A stretch of 13,310 nt of DNA, taken from positions 1 to 13,310 of the forward strand of contig CAAGSA010000017.1 of NCBI GenBank assembly GCA_900772835.1, in the 5' to 3' direction. Numbering within the stretch: position 1 is the stretch's first letter; each line of letters starts with the position of its first letter. Below are positions 4,969-13,310 of the stretch, piece by piece. The position numbers and the translations under genes are program-made. Source of the DNA: an uncultured Prevotella sp. (GTDB lineage Bacteria > Bacteroidota > Bacteroidia > Bacteroidales > Bacteroidaceae). The notes below the pieces were generated by a model that was given only the letters and a program-made list of their open reading frames with translations, made no database searches and was not told the origin of the DNA.

Positions 4969-7863
4969 CTACTGTCTGTTGCACAGGGCCTTATAGGGAC
5001 AGTATTTGCAGAGTTCTTCATCGGGAGTGGGAGAGAAGGGTTTGCTGCTGTCGAACATCTCGCCGAGAAGTTTGCCGAGCTGCTCTCTGTACTCATTGTC
5101 GAAAGCGGATATGTCCGTAACAGCTTCCTTGCCTATTTTGATTGTAGAGTCGTAGTCATCGCAGAACGCACGCTGAATGAAAATCAGCGCCGGGCTGACG
5201 GCAATGCCCTGCGGATTGAACTTGCCACTACGGCTGACAATAGTGGAATAGAGCATCGACTGGAGGTAATAGTCGGGATGCTTGTAGCTTTCAATCTTCG
5301 AGAGCAGTGGGGCGAATATCTCGCTCACTTCGGTTATCGGACTGCTTATTGCCTTAGAGCCGGTCTTGTAGTCGATGACGCGGATGCGCTGCTTGCCGGT
5401 ATTCCTGTCGGTCACGATATCCATGCGGTCGATGCGTCCGCCAATCAGGATGTTCTTTGTGCCGCCGGCAGTATGGATGCAGAAATTCTCCAGCACATCA
5501 TCTTCAACGGCGAGGATGCGGAATGGAGCAAGCTGCCTGTCGATAGCGAGCAGGCGCTGCACGTATTTTATTATGACTTCGCGATTGATGAGATGTATTC
5601 CGTTATAGTCGAGCCGGCGCCAGTGGGTCTCGTCATTACCGAAGAACTGCTTCTTGAACATGCGGTCTACAATTCTTTCCACATTGCTCCGCTCAGAGAG
5701 TGTATCCACGAGCTCAGCACTTATTTCCTTCCCGCTTCCGCTGAACTCCTTGTAGATTTCCTCGAGCGAATCATGGAAGATTGTACCAAAAGTGCGATTC
5801 GTAACGCCGTCTTCCATATTGTCGTCCGGCTCTTTAAGTCCTACGATATATGCATAGTAGAATTGCAACTGGCACCTCAAGTATTTGTTTATTGCCGTGG
5901 GGGATAACTTTCCGAACGACAACATCTTGCGCATTATCTCTTCATTCTTTGCTATAGTCTCGATTTTTATCGGTTCCACTTCGTTTCCGGCTGTGAGCGA
6001 GAACATGTTTATGTTATGTCCGCTCTCCACCATCATCTGCAGCATGAAGCGGCTCATCTCGCCCTGGCTACCGTTTTCGGTCGATGCGTTGTAGAGCACG
6101 GTCACGTCGGTTGCACGTTGCAGCATGCGGTAGAAATAATATGAATAGATAGCCACCTTGTTGTCGACAGTAGTCAAACCGTATGCCTTGCGGATGGAGT
6201 AGGGGATGAACGAAGAATCGCGGATGCCTTTAGGCATATTGCCCTCGTTGCAAGAGAGCAGCAGAACGTGGTCGAAATCGAGGTTTCTCGTTTCCAACAC
6301 CCCCATTATCTGTATTCCTATTGCCGGTTCGCCATGGAACGGGATGCTTGCGGAGGATATGAGCTGGCGCACGAGCCGCTGCATGGTGATGCTGTCAACC
6401 TCCAGTTCGCTGGATTCCACAAGTCCTGCCAGACGGTTGATGATAGTATATATGCTGAACACGGATTCCTGGTAGAGGATATTGTCGTCTTTCGATGCTA
6501 TTGTCTTCAGGATGCAGTTTATCCAGCGCAATATGGCTGCGTTGTCTTCCGTTGTGTCGCCGAACAGGAGTGTCAATCCCTCATCGATGGCGAGTTCCGC
6601 ACGTGTGGGGAAAAGGATGTGCTGTCCGGCAAGACTCCGCAACAGACTGCCGCTTTGCTTCGATATGTGGCAGGCAAGAGGGTGGGAGAGCAGTTTGCGG
6701 ATGCAGGAAATCCTATAGCTGCCGTCGGCACGGATACCAGCCACGCGTAGCTCGAACAGCTGTGCCACGAAGGAAGCCACGGGTGTCTGCGTCAGCGGAA
6801 AGCCGGTGGTTATGTTGATGTTGCGGATTTCGTCGCCCAGGCTTTTGTCGCCGGCAGGTATGCAATGGATTACGGATTGCAGTATCGTTTCGTCGCACAT
6901 GATGATGGCTGTGCGCTTGCCGTCCTTGTAGCGTTCGTTCTGGCGCAACCATTCGTCAACGTAGCGTGTCTGGATGTTCTCCGTTTTTGCCTTCATGAAC
7001 GAGATGTCTTTCTTCCGGCAGAAGTTGTTGCAGGCTTCCTTGCGCCCGTATGAGAGCGAGTCGCCGAAGATTTCCAGGTATTGGCGAATGTATTTGCCGG
7101 CCTCCTTGCCGGTGGGTTCGCCGGCAGACTGGACATAGAAGTTGTCGTAGTCCCAGTAGAATTCGGCTGCTCCTTCCGACTTGAGGTGGCCGAACAGGTT
7201 CTGCTCCACTTTCTGCAGCACGTTGAAGCCCACGAAGATGTATTTGTCGTATTCGGTTTTTATCCTGTCGTTGTCTATCACGTCGCGGTAAAGCATGCCT
7301 TCGTATGCTATGCCCTGGGCGGAAAGGCGCTGTCTGAAATCCTTATATATGTTGCCGAGCTGTTTCCATAGCAATATGAAAAGTTCCTTGAGCCTGGAGT
7401 TGTGCTCTTCGCTGAAGTTTCCGAAAAATGATTTGAGCACTTCTTTCTGTTCCTCAGTAAGATATGACACGTCGTCGAGCTCGCGGATATTTGCTATATT
7501 GGAGAACACCTGCTGCGCGTCGGCCATATTCTTGTCCACATCGTCGAAATCGCTTATGAGCAGCTTTCCCCAGTCGTAGAAGTGATCGAGGGTCTCCTCC
7601 TTTTGCGTTATCTGTGTATAGCTCTTGTACAGTTCACACACGAGCTTTATAGGGTCGCCCACGGAGAGCCGGCTATACTGCCTGAAGAGTTCGCTAATGG
7701 TGAGGTATGTTGGCGCCCATAGCGGCTTGCCGGCACATCTTGCCAGTTCCTCGTTCAGGAAGAGTGCCGCACGCTTGTTTGGAAAAACCACAGCGATGCG
7801 CGAAAGGTCTGTGCCGTATTTCTCTATTATGTCTTTTGCCACAAAATGCAGGAATGTCTTCAT
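4969..7863 (-). CDS. addB: AddB-like PD-(D/E)XK nuclease, iron-sulfur type (double-strand-break resection)
   Basis: Partner subunit of an AddAB/RecB-like helicase-nuclease that resects DNA ends for RecA-dependent repair. The 964-residue protein starts with an inactive helicase-like half (VVFPNKRAALFLNEEL, 25-40, with no Walker A lysine motif) and keeps a superfamily I-like segment, GVLETRNLDFDHVLLLSCNEG (521-541). The C-terminal nuclease domain has His697 (FGTIFHDS), GGRIDRMD (808-815, Asp812), VIDYKTG (829-835, Asp831 and Lys833) and YLQSMLYS (Gln868, Tyr872). Cys664 (KYLRCQLQFYY) and the terminal CKYCPYKALC (Cys952, 955, 961) match the four ligands of the AddB 4Fe-4S staple. It is shorter than the roughly 1,160-residue Firmicutes AddB, and the absence of a Walker A fits the Bacteroidetes form. 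The start lies 56 bases after the addA stop, so the pair is probably one operon. It converges on the thiamine operon with a 39-base gap. Confidence 0.85.
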   Translation of the reverse strand: MKTFLHFVAKDIIEKYGTDLSRIAVVFPNKRAALFLNEELARCAGKPLWAPTYLTISELFRQYSRLSVGDPIKLVCELYKSYTQITQKEETLDHFYDWGKLLISDFDDVDKNMADAQQVFSNIANIRELDDVSYLTEEQKEVLKSFFGNFSEEHNSRLKELFILLWKQLGNIYKDFRQRLSAQGIAYEGMLYRDVIDNDRIKTEYDKYIFVGFNVLQKVEQNLFGHLKSEGAAEFYWDYDNFYVQSAGEPTGKEAGKYIRQYLEIFGDSLSYGRKEACNNFCRKKDISFMKAKTENIQTRYVDEWLRQNERYKDGKRTAIIMCDETILQSVIHCIPAGDKSLGDEIRNINITTGFPLTQTPVASFVAQLFELRVAGIRADGSYRISCIRKLLSHPLACHISKQSGSLLRSLAGQHILFPTRAELAIDEGLTLLFGDTTEDNAAILRWINCILKTIASKDDNILYQESVFSIYTIINRLAGLVESSELEVDSITMQRLVRQLISSASIPFHGEPAIGIQIMGVLETRNLDFDHVLLLSCNEGNMPKGIRDSSFIPYSIRKAYGLTTVDNKVAIYSYYFYRMLQRATDVTVLYNASTENGSQGEMSRFMLQMMVESGHNINMFSLTAGNEVEPIKIETIAKNEEIMRKMLSFGKLSPTAINKYLRCQLQFYYAYIVGLKEPDDNMEDGVTNRTFGTIFHDSLEEIYKEFSGSGKEISAELVDTLSERSNVERIVDRMFKKQFFGNDETHWRRLDYNGIHLINREVIIKYVQRLLAIDRQLAPFRILAVEDDVLENFCIHTAGGTKNILIGGRIDRMDIVTDRNTGKQRIRVIDYKTGSKAISSPITEVSEIFAPLLSKIESYKHPDYYLQSMLYSTIVSRSGKFNPQGIAVSPALIFIQRAFCDDYDSTIKIGKEAVTDISAFDNEYREQLGKLLGEMFDSSKPFSPTPDEELCKYCPYKALCNRQ

Positions 7864-7919
7864 TGTTTGCTGTTTTTTTGTTTGTTATAAAAGTTCCGCA
7901 AGAGTATTACTTCGTTTTT

Positions 7920-10900
7920 TTACTGTACCTCGGTAATCTTATGTTCTTTTACATACCAGAGATAGCCTTTTACATCTTTGTTGCCCATATGCCGGAGAAG
8001 ATTCATATATATTCTCACCTGGTCTGCGTATTTGCTGTCTTCGCGTCCGAATTTGAAGTCGATAACGACAATTCGGTCACCGTCTCTCATCACGCGGTCC
8101 GGGCGGCGGTCGAGAATGCTGCCGTCTTTGTCCACAGAGAGAATCGTACACTCGTTATATAGTTTCCAATGCGGCGAGAACCAGTCAGCAATCATCTCAT
8201 TGCCCGATATGTAGTCTTGCAGCATATTCTGCAGCCTTTCGCGGTCGAGGTCATCGCCATAGAGAATTCCTTCCGCCTCGAAGCGGTCAAGCACCGACGG
8301 GATGTCGGCTGCAGTACGGATGTTGGAGAAGACGAGGTGAAGAATGTTTCCGGTCTTTATATACTGCCGTGGAGTTGTCTCTTCATTGCTGTTCTCGGCT
8401 ACAAAGTCCTTACTCTTGTTGCTCTGGCGGAAAACCACAGGCACGTCGTATGACGACAACGGCACATTGAGGGAAATGTCGTGCTTGAGGAACACGTTTT
8501 CCGATTCAGCTTCCTTTCTGTCCTCCGACTTCTTCACGCTGCCGTAGCTGAATGTAATGTCGTCTCCGGAATCAAATCCTTCAAGTTCAGCTTCCTCAAA
8601 TCCTTCGAGTTTTGCTTCCTCAAGTATTTCGAGTTCTGCTTCCTTAATTAATTCTGGCAGCTTCTCCAGGCACTTCTGTATCATTTCCGAGCGAGTGTTT
8701 GAACTGTCGCGTTTGCCTATGACAAAGAGGTTGTGCTTGGCTCTGGTAAATGCTACGTAGAGCAGGTTCAGATTGTCGATGGTGTTCTGCATGTGCTCGT
8801 GCTTATAGTCATCGGCGTAAATGCTCTTCATGAGCCGCGGCGAATATTCAATGGGGATGAGCGGCAACTCGTTGTAGGGCGCTTTTGCCGGAGCGCACCA
8901 CATATATGTCTTAAGTGTATAGTTCTCGAGCATCCAGTTGCAGAAGGGAACGATGACGGAGTCATACTGAAGACCCTTGCTCTGATGTATGCTCACCATC
9001 CTCACGCCGTCGATGCTGTCAGCCTGTATCGATTTCTTGTGCAGGGTCTCGTCCCAAAGCTTTAGGAAACCGCTAATGTCGGCAGACAGGTCTTTTATGT
9101 AGGCCGAAAGATAGTCAAAGAAGGCGTAGATGTATGCATTCTCCTGCTGCATCTTGTCGAGCTGGAACATGGCAAGCAGTTTTTCGGCAAGGTCGTACAG
9201 GGGGCAAGCCCTAAGTTCTTCAGCATTTTCGCCATCAAGACCTTCCGGCAGAAGCTCCGTGCCGCCAATGCCGGCGAGCAGCTCGGCATCGGTAAGACTG
9301 TTCTTCAGGACGCAGCGCTGGTAGTATTTTATCAGGCTCGCCTTGACAATAAGGTTTTCATTGTCGCACAGATAGCGGAGTGCCGTCACGAGAGTATTTA
9401 CTGCAACAGAATGGTCGAGCATGAAAGCCTCATTGCTCACCACCTTGATGTCCGGGCGATGCTCCATAAAATAGTTGGCTATGGCAGGCATCTGCTTATT
9501 CTTGCGCAGGAGTATGGCTATATCACGCTGCTTTATGCCGTGGTCTCGAGTCAGGCTGTCGATGGTGGCTTCGATTTCCTGCATCATACGCTCATCGAAT
9601 TTTTCATTGGCAAGCAGCTTCACACTCACGGCCCCGCTCTTTTCCAGCTTGCTGGGCTTCTGCTTCACGTCGCTGTATGCCGCCAGAATCTTCTTTGCGT
9701 TCTGCTCGTCGATTTTCGCCTCGCGTTCGGCTTCGCTTTCTATTGCGGCACGGAAGAAGGCATTGTTGAACACCACCACGTTACGCGAAGACCTGTAATT
9801 GGTATCCAGATCTTTTATGTCGAGTTTTCTGCCGGGAAAGAAATCCTGGATGTTGCCCAGCAGCTGCCAGTCGCCCGAGCGCCAGCGGTAAATGCTTTGC
9901 TTCACGTCGCCCACAATGAGGTTGTTCACCTGGCCTTCCCGGTCATGCGTATGGCTGATGCATTCGTTCAGGAGTATAAGGAAGTTTTTCCATTGTACGG
10001 TACTCGTGTCCTGGAACTCGTCGATCATGATATGGGCGAGGCGTGTTCCGATTTTTTCAAAGATGAACGGTGAGTCGTTGTCGTTCACCATCAGCCCCAG
10101 GAGGTGTTGCGTGTCACTTAGGAGAAATCTGTTTGCTTCAACATTCATCTCCCTCACTTTGTTCTCGATGTCGCTCAGCAGTCGGAGATTGTTGAAGTTC
10201 TTCAATGTAGCATCGACAGAATTTATTACGTATTTTGCCTTCGCCCGTGTTGCCTCAGCTCTTTCGAGTAGTGGAATGAAGTATTCCTTTGCTGCTGCCA
10301 CGATGACGTCGTGCTTGGGATTCTTTGCTGTCGTCCATTTCTCTTCGTCGGCAAGGTGTTTTACAACAGTACCGGGCATGAAAATTTTGTCGTCAAGGTC
10401 GTTGCCGGCAAGACGGTCGAAGTATTTGTGTATACCACGGCTCTCTCCGCCGCTGAAGTCTGCAGTTGCTATACCGCTGCGCTCTATGTAGCTGAAGAAG
10501 TCCTGACGTATTTTACACAGTTCCTGCAGGGCATCGGTCTTCTGCTGCATAAGCTTTTTCTTGTAGTTGGAGGAGAAATCTTTCTCGGCGAATATTTCTT
10601 TCAGCCTGCGACTTTCGTTACGGTAGGTGTCGTTGAAGATCATCTTTCCGAAAGTCTTTATCGAGTTTATGACATTCCAGCTCTTGTTGCTGTCGATATT
10701 GTCCATAATGAAATTCATCAACCATACGAACAGCGGTGATTTGCGGTCGAGTTCTTCAACGAGCAGGTCCACAGCCTGTTCTTCCACAGTCGTGTCGTTT
10801 AGCTCCACTTTTAGATTTGCCGAGAGGTCGAGCTCCCTTGCCATATTGCGCAGCACGCTCTGGAAGAAGGTGTCGATGGTCTCCACGTGGAAGTAGTCAT

Positions 10901-11201
10901 AGTTGTGTATGAGCAGGCCGACGGCAAGCCGCGCGGTCTTGCGTATGGCCTCTTCGTCGGCGTTGCATTCTTTCTTTATCTTCGCCATATAGTCATCGGA
11001 GTCGGCGAGCGAAAAGGCAATGCCGTAGAGCGTGCTCAGTATTCGGGTCTTCATCTCGTCGGTGGCCTTGTTCGTGAAGGTCACAGCGAGTATGTTCCTG
11101 TAGCTTTCAGGATTATTTATCAGGAACTTTATGTATTCAACAGCAAGAGTGAAAGTTTTGCCGCTTCCTGCACTTGCCTTATAAACTGTTAGTGAGCTCA
11201 T
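7920..11201 (-). CDS. addA: AddA/RecB-like UvrD-family helicase with C-terminal nuclease
   Basis: ATP-driven 3'-5' helicase-nuclease subunit of a double-strand-break resection complex. All superfamily I motifs are visible in the 1,093 residues: Walker A ASAGSGKT (9-16, Lys15), Ia ILAVTFTNKATDEM (37-50), II DEFQDTS (394-400), III GDVKQSIYRWRSGD (431-444), IV TNYRSS (467-472), V SIHQSKGLQYD (737-747) and VI LLYVAFTRAKH (813-823). A RecB-type PD-(D/E)XK nuclease follows: GNILH (951-955), RPDRVM (1033-1038, Asp1035), VIDFKFG (1046-1052, Asp1048 and Lys1050) and QVRIY (1061-1065). Between the two lies an acidic linker with a three-copy 8-residue repeat (854-877). The start ATG sits just before the Walker A, as is usual. 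The gene lies directly upstream of addB, and a DUF5686-like gene ends 62 bases upstream. I see no promoter in that gap. Confidence 0.92.
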   Translation of the reverse strand: MSSLTVYKASAGSGKTFTLAVEYIKFLINNPESYRNILAVTFTNKATDEMKTRILSTLYGIAFSLADSDDYMAKIKKECNADEEAIRKTARLAVGLLIHNYDYFHVETIDTFFQSVLRNMARELDLSANLKVELNDTTVEEQAVDLLVEELDRKSPLFVWLMNFIMDNIDSNKSWNVINSIKTFGKMIFNDTYRNESRRLKEIFAEKDFSSNYKKKLMQQKTDALQELCKIRQDFFSYIERSGIATADFSGGESRGIHKYFDRLAGNDLDDKIFMPGTVVKHLADEEKWTTAKNPKHDVIVAAAKEYFIPLLERAEATRAKAKYVINSVDATLKNFNNLRLLSDIENKVREMNVEANRFLLSDTQHLLGLMVNDNDSPFIFEKIGTRLAHIMIDEFQDTSTVQWKNFLILLNECISHTHDREGQVNNLIVGDVKQSIYRWRSGDWQLLGNIQDFFPGRKLDIKDLDTNYRSSRNVVVFNNAFFRAAIESEAEREAKIDEQNAKKILAAYSDVKQKPSKLEKSGAVSVKLLANEKFDERMMQEIEATIDSLTRDHGIKQRDIAILLRKNKQMPAIANYFMEHRPDIKVVSNEAFMLDHSVAVNTLVTALRYLCDNENLIVKASLIKYYQRCVLKNSLTDAELLAGIGGTELLPEGLDGENAEELRACPLYDLAEKLLAMFQLDKMQQENAYIYAFFDYLSAYIKDLSADISGFLKLWDETLHKKSIQADSIDGVRMVSIHQSKGLQYDSVIVPFCNWMLENYTLKTYMWCAPAKAPYNELPLIPIEYSPRLMKSIYADDYKHEHMQNTIDNLNLLYVAFTRAKHNLFVIGKRDSSNTRSEMIQKCLEKLPELIKEAELEILEEAKLEGFEEAELEGFDSGDDITFSYGSVKKSEDRKEAESENVFLKHDISLNVPLSSYDVPVVFRQSNKSKDFVAENSNEETTPRQYIKTGNILHLVFSNIRTAADIPSVLDRFEAEGILYGDDLDRERLQNMLQDYISGNEMIADWFSPHWKLYNECTILSVDKDGSILDRRPDRVMRDGDRIVVIDFKFGREDSKYADQVRIYMNLLRHMGNKDVKGYLWYVKEHKITEVQ
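8572..8643 (-). repeat. Three-copy 24-bp in-frame tandem repeat in the addA linker
   Basis: Three adjacent 24-base units (8572-8595, 8596-8619, 8620-8643) differ by a few bases. They encode EAELEILE, EAKLEGFE and EAELEGFD, giving a strongly acidic segment (residues 854-877) between the helicase core and the nuclease. The unit is a multiple of three, so copy-number change would keep the frame and only lengthen or shorten the linker. Confidence 0.85.
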
Positions 11202-11263
11202 ATGTATTATCTTGTTTTTTATAGTTTTTAAAATTATGGTGGCACCAGATCTTGCATATCCCC

Positions 11264-13204
11264 CTACCAGTCGCGGAACAGTTCGAGTCCGAAGCGCATT
11301 CCCACGCCGTCGATTTGCCTGTTACTTACCGAACAGAACAGTCCAACGGAAAAGAACTTGTTCGTGAAACCGTATCCGTATTCTATGTACGGGCATAGTT
11401 TGTCGGTGAACAACAGGTTGGTGTAGAGGCGTTCCATTTCGATGGTTTTACCCACTATCGGGAGTCTTCCAATAGCCATTATCGGCGACTCGTATGTGAT
11501 GTTGCTTCTTATGTAAAAGTCGGAGGCGTTATACCAGTTGCTGTTCAGCAGCTGAAATTCTCCGGTCCAGTCGTCGTTCCATCCACCCGGTATACTTTCG
11601 TATCTGAAGTTGGCGTAATCAAGAAAATACGCCCCTTTGCTCCGCGATGTATATTTTCCGTAACCGGCCTTCAGCGACACCACGTTCACTTTGTGTATGG
11701 CTTTCTTCCACGAGAGGTTGTTTTCTATCCTCTCATAGTTCATATTCGATTTCAGTATGCCGTTCAGTCCACGTTCATAGTCGACGGTAAGAATCATGTC
11801 GCGTTCTTTCCATGGCTGGAATCTGATCTGCAGGGTAGGGGCGAAACTGTAGAATACATACTGGTGTCCGGAAAGGATGAAACCTTCTTTGTGCACCGCC
11901 GAGCGCTTGTGGTAGACAATACCCGGTTTGATGCTTAAATTTTTGCCGACACCTATGTTCATGCCGACACGCCAATAGAGGTCCTTGAAATAATCCAGGT
12001 TCATCTTGTCCCATCTTATCGAATCATACTTCTCGTCTTTGATGCTCTCCAGTATCTCCGAATTTGTTATGCGGTTTCCTGTTCCAAACTCAGTTTCCAC
12101 GTATGTTTCCCGGTTGAAGTTGAACCTTACGGGAATATTGGTGTAGAACTGCTGCTGCTTGAACGAATAGCCGGCGTTCACTATCATGCTGATCTGCCGC
12201 TTGTCGGAAAATCTGTAAGAGCCATTGAGCCGCATCCTGTACGTGACGCCTTTATTGTTGCTGTAGCCCAAATAGAGTGGGTTGATGATGGGGGAAATCC
12301 TGTAAGAACCCTTTGCCTCATTGCCGAAACTTCCGTTTATCCTTTCCACAAAATAGTCGCCAAGCATTTTTACAAGTTTCGTGTTTTTTTTATTTCTGAT
12401 TTTTTTTTCGATACTCGTATTGTCTAATTCTTCATTAGAAAGAATTAAAGTACTCTCCCTCAACCATTTATGCATGAATATGCTGTCTATAACCATTCGT
12501 GTTGCAGCAGGTATTTTTGAATGTAAAATACTATCGTCTACAATGTGTGCATATTTCTTCGTTTCGGTAGCTTCCTGATAATTCTCAGCAGTTTTCTTAT
12601 ATCTCTTCATATCAGTAGTTTCCTGATGATACACATTGTCGTAATGTGCCAGCACCTTGTTCCCGGCAAATGTGAACATTGAATTTATACTGCACCGCTT
12701 GGGCAAGAATCCGCGCCCTCTTCTATTAGACATAATCATCTTTGCCTCAAATTTCACCATATCCATTTCTCCCCGGAACACTATACTGATGATTCTTCCG
12801 TCGGTTTCGTCAATGATAGCCTTTCCGCTTATCAGCTGCACATTATGGTATTTCGGCTTGAACACGATTTCAATGCGTCTGCCTGTGAGCCTTGCAAATT
12901 TATACCTATACAGGCTGTAGTTCTTCTTGTTGCAAGGCGAAAGTAGAAATTCACCGAAAATTGTCTCGCCGTATAGCTTGGGAAATGTGGTTTTGCTGAG
13001 AACTGTCAGGATTTGGCGGTTCTTGGGAATAGTGGCAGACACTTTTACGCTCTTTTGCTGCAAGATTTTCCCGTTTGTAAGTCGATAGGCTGTATGGACT
13101 TCGCCTGCATATTCTTTTTCTCCCTTTGCCACAGGATACATTGATGGTATGAGGAACAATGTGAAATTTCTTTTCCTTACGTCTATCCAATAGCCGGTAT
13201 GCAC
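11264..13204 (-). CDS. DUF5686-like outer-membrane beta-barrel protein (5' part missing or disrupted)
   Basis: The C-terminal 646 residues or so of a large envelope protein. HTGYWIDVRKRNFTLFLIPS, TTFPKLYGETIFGEFLLSP, LISGKAIIDETDGRII and GEMDMVKF match the pattern I recall for Bacteroidetes DUF5686 proteins. These have an N-terminal carboxypeptidase-like domain and a C-terminal outer-membrane barrel. The second half is rich in alternating aromatic strands (e.g. YRMRLNGSYRFSDKRQISMI, FYSFAPTLQIRFQP) and ends GLELFRDW, an aromatic C-terminus typical of barrels. Function is unknown. The only start in this frame is GTG at 13204, but the frame stays open to a TAA at 13244-13246. The extra residues (ATDNKSNDTLNIN) look like family sequence, and no signal peptide is visible, so GTG is probably not the true start. 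The A/T content is visibly higher than in the thiamine genes. Confidence 0.7.
   Translation of the reverse strand: MHTGYWIDVRKRNFTLFLIPSMYPVAKGEKEYAGEVHTAYRLTNGKILQQKSVKVSATIPKNRQILTVLSKTTFPKLYGETIFGEFLLSPCNKKNYSLYRYKFARLTGRRIEIVFKPKYHNVQLISGKAIIDETDGRIISIVFRGEMDMVKFEAKMIMSNRRGRGFLPKRCSINSMFTFAGNKVLAHYDNVYHQETTDMKRYKKTAENYQEATETKKYAHIVDDSILHSKIPAATRMVIDSIFMHKWLRESTLILSNEELDNTSIEKKIRNKKNTKLVKMLGDYFVERINGSFGNEAKGSYRISPIINPLYLGYSNNKGVTYRMRLNGSYRFSDKRQISMIVNAGYSFKQQQFYTNIPVRFNFNRETYVETEFGTGNRITNSEILESIKDEKYDSIRWDKMNLDYFKDLYWRVGMNIGVGKNLSIKPGIVYHKRSAVHKEGFILSGHQYVFYSFAPTLQIRFQPWKERDMILTVDYERGLNGILKSNMNYERIENNLSWKKAIHKVNVVSLKAGYGKYTSRSKGAYFLDYANFRYESIPGGWNDDWTGEFQLLNSNWYNASDFYIRSNITYESPIMAIGRLPIVGKTIEMERLYTNLLFTDKLCPYIEYGYGFTNKFFSVGLFCSVSNRQIDGVGMRFGLELFRDW
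12384..12408 (-). repeat. Adjacent homopolymer tracts (A8 and A9 on the coding strand) in the DUF5686-like gene
   Basis: On the plus strand there are eight T (12384-12391) and nine T (12400-12408), separated by ATTTCTGA. On the coding strand they are A9 and A8, encoding part of IEKKIRNKKNTK. The frame is intact here. Such tracts are prone to slippage. Confidence 0.7.
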
Positions 13205-13212
13205 ATTTATAT

Positions 13213-13310
13213 TCAGAGTATCATTACTTTTATTATCGGTGGCTTACAGCTCTTTGATGTACCACAGATTTTGACAAACGGAACCGGTAATCCGGTCAGA
13301 TCGAGCATGA
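13213..13310 (-). pseudogene. Possible N-terminal part of the DUF5686-like gene in a different frame
   Basis: A frame entering from the right edge encodes MLDLTGLPVPFVKICGTSKS and about ten more residues before a TGA at 13213-13215. 'DLTGLPVPFVKI' resembles the first strands of the carboxypeptidase-like domain found in DUF5686 proteins. The downstream gene lies in another frame, closed by the TAA at 13244-13246. One added base near the AAGCC at about 13242-13246 (complement) would join the frames as ...SKSCK-ATDNKS.... A true frameshift, a sequencing error and the tail of a separate upstream gene all remain possible. Confidence 0.35.

Noticed and set aside
12555..12640. Near-duplicate segments YHQETTDMKRY and NYQEATETKKY in the DUF5686-like protein
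   Set aside because: The similarity is suggestive of an old 48-base duplication, but it is too degenerate and short to distinguish from low-complexity charged sequence.

Overview
The window looks like a chromosomal segment of an anaerobic Bacteroidales bacterium, most likely of the Prevotella group. The evidence is a Bacteroidetes-type promoter (ATTG, 20 nt, TATCTTTG), A-rich gene upstream regions without Shine-Dalgarno sequences, a DUF5686-type outer-membrane protein, and a compact AddAB-like recombination pair. Genus is not determinable from the sequence alone.

Layout. (1) Bases 1-98: the tail of a gene whose last 21 residues resemble the end of an IS66-type transposase, followed by a plausible IS66-type element end. 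(2) Bases 99-447: a regulatory leader for the next operon. It has an 18-bp tandem duplication, a promoter, a TPP riboswitch (about 211-288), a 16-bp tandem duplication and a second copy of a 17-bp promoter-proximal sequence directly against the first start codon. (3) Bases 448-4929, plus strand: a five-gene thiamine operon, thiD - thiE - thiC - thi4-type thiazole synthase - thiE/TenI-like paralog, with overlaps or short gaps. (4) Bases 4969-11201, minus strand and convergent with the thiamine operon: an AddB-like nuclease and, upstream of it, an AddA-like helicase-nuclease. (5) Bases 11264-13310, minus strand: a DUF5686-like outer-membrane beta-barrel protein whose 5' part is outside the window or disrupted by a frameshift near 13243.

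How the genes work together. ThiC makes the pyrimidine HMP-P and ThiD phosphorylates it to HMP-PP. The Thi4 homolog makes the thiazole from NAD, glycine and sulfide, in place of the usual ThiG/ThiH/ThiS/ThiF set, none of which is present here. ThiE joins the two halves. The fifth gene is a ThiE-fold paralog that has lost ThiE metal-binding residues. TPP, the end product, should repress the operon through the riboswitch. AddA and AddB together should form a double-strand-break resection machine.

The most notable points are the Thi4 route with a histidine at the sulfur-donor position, its pairing with a TenI-like protein, and the clustered small duplications around a riboswitch promoter next to a mobile-element end. 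I found no CRISPR array, tRNA or rRNA, and no clear case for an entirely new system.
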